DNA of 64,000 bases from Mucilaginibacter sp. GTDB lineage: Bacteria > Bacteroidota > Bacteroidia > Sphingobacteriales > Sphingobacteriaceae. Position 1 is the first letter of the stretch. The number at the start of each line of letters is the position of its first letter. The notes under the pieces are model-generated. The model did not search any database. It worked only from the letters and a program-made list of their open reading frames with translations, and was not told the DNA's origin. Made by a program: the position numbers and the translations under genes. This document shows, in pieces, positions 57,838 to 64,000 of this stretch. The DNA is taken from the NCBI GenBank assembly GCA_028288285.1, contig JAQBNZ010000223.1:1-64000 (forward strand), written 5' to 3'.

Positions 57838-59865
57838 ATGAAAACACACTATATATTGTATATATTACTTCTAATAATTATTCCTTTTTGTACTGATGCA
57901 CAGGTAAAAAATAAAATAGCTTATAACATCAACCGTGCTCCACTTAGGCAAAACCCATACATAGAATTGCCATTGGGTGCTATAAAGCCACAAGGATGGC
58001 TTAGAGAGATGCTTATTAAACAAAAGAACGGCGCTACAGGTAACCTTGATAAGCTTTACCCTTTGGTAATGAACAAGCGTAACGGCTGGCTTGGCGGAGA
58101 TGGCGATCAATGGGAACGCGGCCCTTATTGGATTGACGGACTGTTACCACTGGCATATATTCTGAATGATAAAGACCTTATTGCTAAAACCAAACCATGG
58201 ATTGAATGGACACTTAAAAGTCAGCGACCCGATGGTTTATTTGGCCCAACTAAAGATTATCCTGCAGAAGCCGGCATACAGCGGGATAACAGCCTGGACT
58301 GGTGGCCCAAAATTGTGATGCTTAAAGTATTGAAGCAATACTACTCAGCCACAGGTGATAAAAGGGTGATAAACCTGATGACCAACTACTTTAAATATCA
58401 ATTAAAAGAATTACCATCCAAACCACTGGATCACTGGACCTTTTGGGCCAGGTATCGCGGCGGCGATAACTTGATGGTGGTTTACTGGTTATACAATATT
58501 ACCGGCGATAAATTTTTGCTTGATTTAGCCAGCCTGCTGCACAAACAAACGTTTGATTACACCAACGCATTTTTAAATACCGGAATGTTATCAACAATGG
58601 GGAGTATACATGGCGTAAACCTTGCCGAAGGAATGAAAGAACCCGCCATTTATTATCAGCAGCATCCGGAAGCACAATATTTGGATGCTATGGTTAAAGG
58701 TTTTGCAGACCTGCGCAAATACAATGGCATGGCAAATGGTATGTTTGGTGGCGATGAATCATTGCATGGAAACAATCCAACACAGGGTGCTGAGCTTTGT
58801 ACCGCTGTTGAGATGATGTTTACATTAGAGAACACGCTTGCCATAACAGGCGATTTGAATTATGCCGATCAGTTAGAGAAAATAGCCTTTAATGCCTTGC
58901 CATCTCAGATAAATGATGATTTTGTAAACCGCCAGTATTTTCAGCAAGCCAATCAGGTAATGCTTACCCGCCATACCCGCAACTTTGATGTAAACCATGA
59001 CGGTACCGACGTTTGCTACGGGCTGCTTACGGGTTACCCCTGCTGTACTTCAAACATGCACCAGGGTTGGCCAAAGTTTACCCAAAACTTATGGTACGCC
59101 ACGCCGGATAAAGGGCTCGCCGCATTGGTATATTCACCAAGTGAGGTAAAAGCCAGCGTTTCAAACGGCACGGAAGTGTTATTCAAAGAAGAAACAAATT
59201 ATCCTTTTGAGGAGACCATTAAATTTACCTTGAGCATGGATAAAAAATCAAAAACGGTTTCTTTTCCATTTCATTTGCGTGTACCGGCATGGTGTAAAAA
59301 AGCGTCGGTAAAAATAAATGGCCAGTTTGTAAAGGATGGCGTCGGAAGTGAGATTATAAAGATTGATCGGGAATGGAAAACCGGCGATGTGGTTGAACTG
59401 TCTCTTCCAATGCATATTTACAAAAATACCTGGTATGAAAATTCTGTGTCAATACAGCGCGGCCCTATAGTTTATGCTCTAAAAATTGGCGAGGACGTTA
59501 AAAAAGTAATCAATACAAAAGATTCTATAGATTACGGAAGCACTTACTACGAAGTTCGCCCAACAACGCCCTGGAATTATGGTTTGATTAAGACTGCTGA
59601 CACAAAGTTAGATGATCAATACAAGGTGGAATTTACAGGTTTAAAAAACAATAATCCCTGGAACCTTACAAATGCCCCGGTGCTTATTAAAACTAAAGCA
59701 AGGCGCATTCCGTCATGGCAGCTGTATAATGATATGGCCGGGCCAATACCTTACAGTGTTACTTATCAACTTGAAACTGCAAAGAATGAAGAGGATATTA
59801 TACTGGTGCCTTATGGCTGCACCAAATTGCGCATTTCGCAATTCCCGGTGATAGAAAAAAGGTAA
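57838..59865 (+). CDS. GH127-like (DUF1680) secreted glycoside hydrolase
   Basis: Signal peptide; IKPQGWLREML; CYGLLTGYPCCTSNMHQGWPKFTQNLWY (Cys-rich active-site region); SLPMHIYKNTWYENSVSIQRGPIVYALK. Confidence 0.88.
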   Translation: MKTHYILYILLLIIIPFCTDAQVKNKIAYNINRAPLRQNPYIELPLGAIKPQGWLREMLIKQKNGATGNLDKLYPLVMNKRNGWLGGDGDQWERGPYWIDGLLPLAYILNDKDLIAKTKPWIEWTLKSQRPDGLFGPTKDYPAEAGIQRDNSLDWWPKIVMLKVLKQYYSATGDKRVINLMTNYFKYQLKELPSKPLDHWTFWARYRGGDNLMVVYWLYNITGDKFLLDLASLLHKQTFDYTNAFLNTGMLSTMGSIHGVNLAEGMKEPAIYYQQHPEAQYLDAMVKGFADLRKYNGMANGMFGGDESLHGNNPTQGAELCTAVEMMFTLENTLAITGDLNYADQLEKIAFNALPSQINDDFVNRQYFQQANQVMLTRHTRNFDVNHDGTDVCYGLLTGYPCCTSNMHQGWPKFTQNLWYATPDKGLAALVYSPSEVKASVSNGTEVLFKEETNYPFEETIKFTLSMDKKSKTVSFPFHLRVPAWCKKASVKINGQFVKDGVGSEIIKIDREWKTGDVVELSLPMHIYKNTWYENSVSIQRGPIVYALKIGEDVKKVINTKDSIDYGSTYYEVRPTTPWNYGLIKTADTKLDDQYKVEFTGLKNNNPWNLTNAPVLIKTKARRIPSWQLYNDMAGPIPYSVTYQLETAKNEEDIILVPYGCTKLRISQFPVIEKR

Positions 59866-59871
59866 TCGAAT

Positions 59872-60726
59872 TTACTTTTTACCATTTAACCAGTTTCGTT
59901 TAAAATCAGAAGGGTTCTCTCTTACTATTTTATTGAACAGTTTATTAAAGTATGACAAACTTTCAAAGCCGATGGCATAGCAGGTTTCCGTAATGTTTTT
60001 GCCCTGCATTAACAAATTCTTGGCGCGCTCAATGCGGTATTGATTCACAAAATCGGTAAATGTCATATTAGTTTGGCGCTTAAAATACCTGCAAAAAGCG
60101 GCAGTTGTTAAATGCACCTTTCCTGCAACCACATTCACATCAGGCTTTTGATGGTAATTAGCATCAATGTATTCATAAATAGCGCCCATCCTTATCTTAT
60201 CTTTCAGGATAAACTCCTTGCTGGTTTCATCATTATTTAAAACAACCATTTCGTGGGATGCTGCCAGTAGCTGGAATATATCTATCAATGCAATCAATTG
60301 CTCAAATGAATTCATACCAGACAAGGCTTTTAACTTTTCAGCAACCATAGCTTTGGTTTCTCCATCAAAAGCAATGCCCAGCCCGGCCCTTTTAAACAGA
60401 TGGTTAATAGCCGCAAACTCAGGCGATGTGCTAATAGCCTCGCCCATAAAATTGGTACGGAGCTGTATTACTATCTGGTGATAGTCGCTGCGTAAACGGT
60501 AATCAAAATTCAGATGAGGAAGATTGCCGCCGATAAATACCAGGTCGCTTTGCGTATAACTGGATATATGCGAACCAACATGACGAATACCGGCATCTGC
60601 CTCAACATAAACCAATTCTATTTCCGGGTGATAATGCCACAAAAAGGTATTACGCAGCCGTGGCGAGAATAGTTTAAAAGATTTGCCCGGTTCAAATTCC
60701 ACCCGCTCTAACTGAATCTCATTCAT
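59872..60726 (-). CDS. AraC-family transcriptional regulator
   Basis: N-terminal cupin-like region and C-terminal HTH (VHLTTAAFCRYFKRQTNMTFTDFVNQYRIERAKNLLMQGKNITETCYAIGFESLSYFNKLFNKIV). Start set to MNEIQLERVEFEPG. Confidence 0.93.
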   Translation of the reverse strand: MNEIQLERVEFEPGKSFKLFSPRLRNTFLWHYHPEIELVYVEADAGIRHVGSHISSYTQSDLVFIGGNLPHLNFDYRLRSDYHQIVIQLRTNFMGEAISTSPEFAAINHLFKRAGLGIAFDGETKAMVAEKLKALSGMNSFEQLIALIDIFQLLAASHEMVVLNNDETSKEFILKDKIRMGAIYEYIDANYHQKPDVNVVAGKVHLTTAAFCRYFKRQTNMTFTDFVNQYRIERAKNLLMQGKNITETCYAIGFESLSYFNKLFNKIVRENPSDFKRNWLNGKK

Positions 60727-60823
60727 TCTGTATTGTATTAATAACTCATATAAATATATTAAATAAATCAATACAGAGCAAATACTGGTCATTACAAAGG
60801 ATAATCTGACTTAAATGCTCCCC

Positions 60824-60831
60824 TACCTTTG
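60824..60831 (+). promoter_or_regulatory. Bacteroidota -7 box (TACCTTTG) for PhyH gene
   Basis: TAnnTTTG match 22 nt before ATG 60854. Confidence 0.45.
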
Positions 60832-60853
60832 AACTATTAAAACCAATAAGATT

Positions 60854-61846
60854 ATGAAAATGGAACCTGAAACTACAGCCACTATGGCAATGGCTGTTAA
60901 CATGAAAGCAAACGAAGCCCATAACGAAATACCGGGCAACCCATCAGTAGCAACCTCAAGCGCTATCCGGCTTAATGATCGTAGCAACGGGGAGCCACTT
61001 CGTGTATTAAGCGAAGCCGACTGGGATTTTTGGATAACTAACGGTTATGTAATAATCAAAAACGCGGTACCAAAGGAGCAGGTGAAAAAACTGGCCGATT
61101 ACCTTTGGGAATATGAAGGCAAAGACCAAAATGATATTGATACCTGGTACAAAAAACCAAACGCACAAATGCAAATGGCCGAACTGAATAATACAGGCAT
61201 GGTAGAAATATACAATCATCAATACATGTGGGATAACAGGCAATACCCAAAAGTGCATGCCGCATTCGCTGATATTTGGGGTACAGAAAAGCTTTGGGCA
61301 AACATTGACAGGGCAAACCTGAATTTCCCATTAAGGCCAGGTTTTGAATATAAAGGCTTTATTCATTGGGATTATGACCCCGAAACTAAACCACAAAACG
61401 TGCAGGGTGTTTTAGCGCTGGCCGACCAAACCGATGAGACTATGGGCGGTTTTCAATGTATTCCGGATCTATTTAGGACCTACGATACCTGGAAACTAAC
61501 CCAACCTTCCAATCGCGACCATTTTAAACCGGACACAACAGGCTTTGATATTGTAAAAGTAAAAATGGAGGCTGGCGATCTGCTGATCTTTAACAGCTTA
61601 CAACCACATGGTATACGGCCAAACAACAGCGGTAATAAAGTACGTATAGCACAATATGTGAGCATGATGCCTGCTCAGAATGATAATGAAGAATTAAGGC
61701 AATGGCGCATAAACAGCTGGAAGAACCGCGAGGCCATGCAAGGTTACGCTTTCCCCGGCGACCCAATGGAACGTGAAAAGAAGAATCCGATTGCTGAACT
61801 ATCCCCTTTAGGCAGGAAACTTTTAGGGTTAGATAAATGGGATTAA
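60854..61846 (+). CDS. Phytanoyl-CoA dioxygenase (PhyH)-family Fe(II)/2OG oxygenase
   Basis: GYVIIKNAVPKEQVKKLADYLWE; HWDYDPET (HxD) … LQPHGIRPNNSGNKVRIAQY. Confidence 0.87.
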   Translation: MKMEPETTATMAMAVNMKANEAHNEIPGNPSVATSSAIRLNDRSNGEPLRVLSEADWDFWITNGYVIIKNAVPKEQVKKLADYLWEYEGKDQNDIDTWYKKPNAQMQMAELNNTGMVEIYNHQYMWDNRQYPKVHAAFADIWGTEKLWANIDRANLNFPLRPGFEYKGFIHWDYDPETKPQNVQGVLALADQTDETMGGFQCIPDLFRTYDTWKLTQPSNRDHFKPDTTGFDIVKVKMEAGDLLIFNSLQPHGIRPNNSGNKVRIAQYVSMMPAQNDNEELRQWRINSWKNREAMQGYAFPGDPMEREKKNPIAELSPLGRKLLGLDKWD

Positions 61847-61880
61847 AGCAGAAAGCGAAAAGACTAAAGCAGAAAGCGTT

Positions 61881-61920
61881 AACAAAAAAGGCCGTTCGAA
61901 ATTGAACGGCCTTTTTTGTT
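61881..61920. terminator. Bidirectional intrinsic terminator
   Basis: AACAAAAAAGGCCGTTC-GAAATT-GAACGGCCTTTTTTGTT, 17-bp arms with A/T tracts, between convergent genes. Confidence 0.93.
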
Positions 61921-61934
61921 GGGTTAATATCTGA

Positions 61935-62480
61935 TTATACAGTTGGGTCTTCCGCCGAATCTACAATATCATAAGCTGTACGCTCTTTTTTAAGTATGGC
62001 AGCACCTATTAAAGCTACTATTGCGCCAAATATTAATGAACCAATGGCTGTGGCCACGGCGCCAAAAATGGCTCCATATTTAGTACCCATTTCCAAAGCC
62101 TTATCAATTTGCTCCTGTGACAATCCTTTATCGGCCATCACAGTTTGCTGCTCTTCCATAGATTTTACTAATACATCCGGACTTAAAAACTTAAGGTAGA
62201 TAAAAACAAATACAGCCAAAATTATACCCGAGAAAAGGGCATATCTAAAACCAACAGAGAACCCATTTCCAAAAGTCATGAACCCGCCTGATAGATCCTT
62301 ATACTCTTTTTGTGCTAACAAGCAAAAAGCTATAAAAGGCAAATAACCTATATACTTTGCTGGCGAATTTTGATCTATATTAAGAAACTGGAAAGTATAA
62401 GTAATTACAATAGATACCACTACATAAATCAAAGCCCACTTGGTAGCAATTTTAGTAGGGTTAACTGAAAGATTTTCCAT
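61935..62480 (-). CDS. DUF4199-like membrane protein
   Basis: KWALIYVVVSIVITYTFQFLN…LSGGFMTFGNGFSVGFRYALFSGIILAVFVFIYLKFLSPD; TM pattern typical of the family. Confidence 0.8.
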   Translation of the reverse strand: MENLSVNPTKIATKWALIYVVVSIVITYTFQFLNIDQNSPAKYIGYLPFIAFCLLAQKEYKDLSGGFMTFGNGFSVGFRYALFSGIILAVFVFIYLKFLSPDVLVKSMEEQQTVMADKGLSQEQIDKALEMGTKYGAIFGAVATAIGSLIFGAIVALIGAAILKKERTAYDIVDSAEDPTV

Positions 62481-62509
62481 TTTTATTAGTTTAGGTTTAT
62501 AAGTTTTAA

Positions 62510-63178
62510 TTAGTTAAAGCTAACTAATATTTCTAAAACCGCCATATCAAATGATTTATTTACGGCGTTGGCCGCTATGGTTTCTTTATCCTCCGCTGTT
62601 GGTTTGGTATTTTGAAAGAAACACATCATTGGGTAAAACAGTTTTTTCACTTCCGAATCATCAGCAATAGTTCCTGCTACTTTTTTTATCTCGGCTACAG
62701 GGCTTTCAATCAATATTTGGTTGGCAATAACCGGTTCATAAATGCGGTATTCATCCTGAAACTCGTCTTCATCAACCAGTAAAAACTCTTTCAAATAATC
62801 CTCAAGTTCAGGCTCAATATCCTCGTCCTCGCATTCATTAAGATACAATAACAGGTTTAGCACCTCGGTACCACGGTCAAGTGTTTGCTCCTCAATACTT
62901 TCCCATTCCGGGGTTTCCAAATAATCGTCTTCCAGTTTTTTTACATCCTCACTAAAGAAATTAATCATAAGCAGATCAAAAAAAACTTCACGCAACTCTT
63001 CAACTTGTGGGTTGTTATCAAATATTTCGTCAAGCAAATCTACTTTGGTTAAAAAATCATCATCAGATACAAACACCTCTTCAAATTTTGCATTAAGCGC
63101 TAAAGCATCAAAACTGCTGTATGTTGAAGAAGCTTGTAATGCACTGGTGATAGCTAACGTTACTTTTTGGTCAATCAT
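62510..63178 (-). CDS. Acidic hypothetical protein
   Basis: 222-aa ORF with good coding character, upstream of DUF4199 gene and downstream of pyrC-like gene. Confidence 0.7.
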   Translation of the reverse strand: MIDQKVTLAITSALQASSTYSSFDALALNAKFEEVFVSDDDFLTKVDLLDEIFDNNPQVEELREVFFDLLMINFFSEDVKKLEDDYLETPEWESIEEQTLDRGTEVLNLLLYLNECEDEDIEPELEDYLKEFLLVDEDEFQDEYRIYEPVIANQILIESPVAEIKKVAGTIADDSEVKKLFYPMMCFFQNTKPTAEDKETIAANAVNKSFDMAVLEILVSFN

Positions 63179-63185
63179 GGTTTTT

Positions 63186-64000
63186 CTAAAATTTAGATAG
63201 TTGATTATTATTGCAGGTTAACAAAACTTTGCCCGTTAAGTTCTGTCCCATAAAAGGAGAATTGTAACTTTTTGACCGGTTTTCACTGCGGGTATATTCC
63301 CATTCGGCACTGTCATCTAACAGTACAAAATTAGCCTTTTGCCCTTCAGCAATTACCGGCACATTAATATTTAAAATTTTACGTGGGTTTATTGAAAACT
63401 TTTCCACTATCAGTTCAACAGGCAAACCAGCTTTAATAGCTAATGAAAATGCCGTTTGCAAGCCAATTATGCCATATTCAGCCACTTCAAACTCTACATC
63501 TTTAAACTCTATCTCGTGCGGCGTGTGTTGTGATACAATAGCATCAATAGTGCCATCTTTTAAACCGGCTATAAGCGCATCAGCATCGCGTTGTGTGCGC
63601 AGCGGGGGTTTAACCTTATACAGGCTGTCAAAACCCATCAAGGCCTCGTCAGTAAGTACCAAGTTATGCACAGCAACATCGCAGGTTACTTTTAATCCTT
63701 TGCGTTTGGCTTCTCTTATCAGTTCAACAGAGCGTTCTGTAGATATAGTTGTAAAGTGTATTTCAGATCCGGTATCTTCTGCCAGGTAAAGGTCGCGGGC
63801 AATCATTAATTCTTCTGCAAGTGAGGGAATACCTTTCATACCCAGCATAGTGCTTACCACACCTTCGTGTACTTTGGCTTTACCGGCTATAGAAGTATCC
63901 TCCGGATATGATATTACCTTAGCGCCAAAACCCTGCACATAAAGCATGGCGCGTTCCATTAAGCCGGCATCCTGCACAGGGCGGTTACCGTCTGTAAAAG
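63186..64000 (-). CDS. pyrC: Dihydroorotase, 5'-truncated by the window edge
   Basis: Frame open to right edge (FTDGNRPVQDAGLMERAM…); SEIHFTTISTERSVELIREAK, CDVAVHNLVLTDE, VKPPLRTQRDADAL, ISQHTPHE-like VSQHTPHEIEFK. Confidence 0.9.
   Translation of the reverse strand, partial: FTDGNRPVQDAGLMERAMLYVQGFGAKVISYPEDTSIAGKAKVHEGVVSTMLGMKGIPSLAEELMIARDLYLAEDTGSEIHFTTISTERSVELIREAKRKGLKVTCDVAVHNLVLTDEALMGFDSLYKVKPPLRTQRDADALIAGLKDGTIDAIVSQHTPHEIEFKDVEFEVAEYGIIGLQTAFSLAIKAGLPVELIVEKFSINPRKILNINVPVIAEGQKANFVLLDDSAEWEYTRSENRSKSYNSPFMGQNLTGKVLLTCNNNQLSKF

Noticed and set aside
1-64000. CRISPR arrays, rRNA, transposons, phage or defence systems
   Set aside because: No regularly spaced repeats, transposase/integrase, phage structural or known defence-gene signatures were seen in any frame.

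Overview
This is a Bacteroidota-type chromosomal window (TAnnTTTG promoter boxes, SLBB/Wzz/Wzi exopolysaccharide machinery, Sphingobacteriaceae-like gene content). From left to right it holds: a partial multi-PAS sensor histidine kinase; a relatively GC-rich block (VOC protein, DUF1624-type membrane protein); tRNA-His(GTG); a CopA-type P-type ATPase; a MarR regulator with a membrane protein; and then about 48 kb of surface-polysaccharide genes. The polysaccharide region has two parts. The first is a mostly plus-strand set (wzx, GT2, wzy, acyltransferase, GT4s, Wza-like SLBB protein, Wzz). The second is a ~35 kb all-minus-strand array (56195 down to 21337) that starts with a second Wza/Wzz pair and ends with tandem Wzi paralogues. 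The main finding is a complete apparent CDP-yersiniose-type branched 3,6-dideoxyhexose pathway at 45.7-52.6 kb: rfbF, rfbG, rfbH, a YerE-like TPP enzyme, a YerF-like SDR, and an E3 reductase whose domain order is reversed relative to classical AscD/DdhD. The same array carries a CapE/CapF/CapG (UDP-L-FucNAc) module and a WbpV/WbpL/WbpM-like initiating module. Non-coding signals include a perfect 41-bp palindrome, paired MarR-type palindromes, helically phased CCATTT repeats, a T11 tract inside a glycosyltransferase gene, and two convergent gene pairs whose stop codons overlap at TTAA. The right flank has a GH127-like protein, an AraC regulator, a PhyH dioxygenase, a DUF4199-like protein and a partial dihydroorotase. 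All calls come from reading sequence and motifs; no database search was possible.
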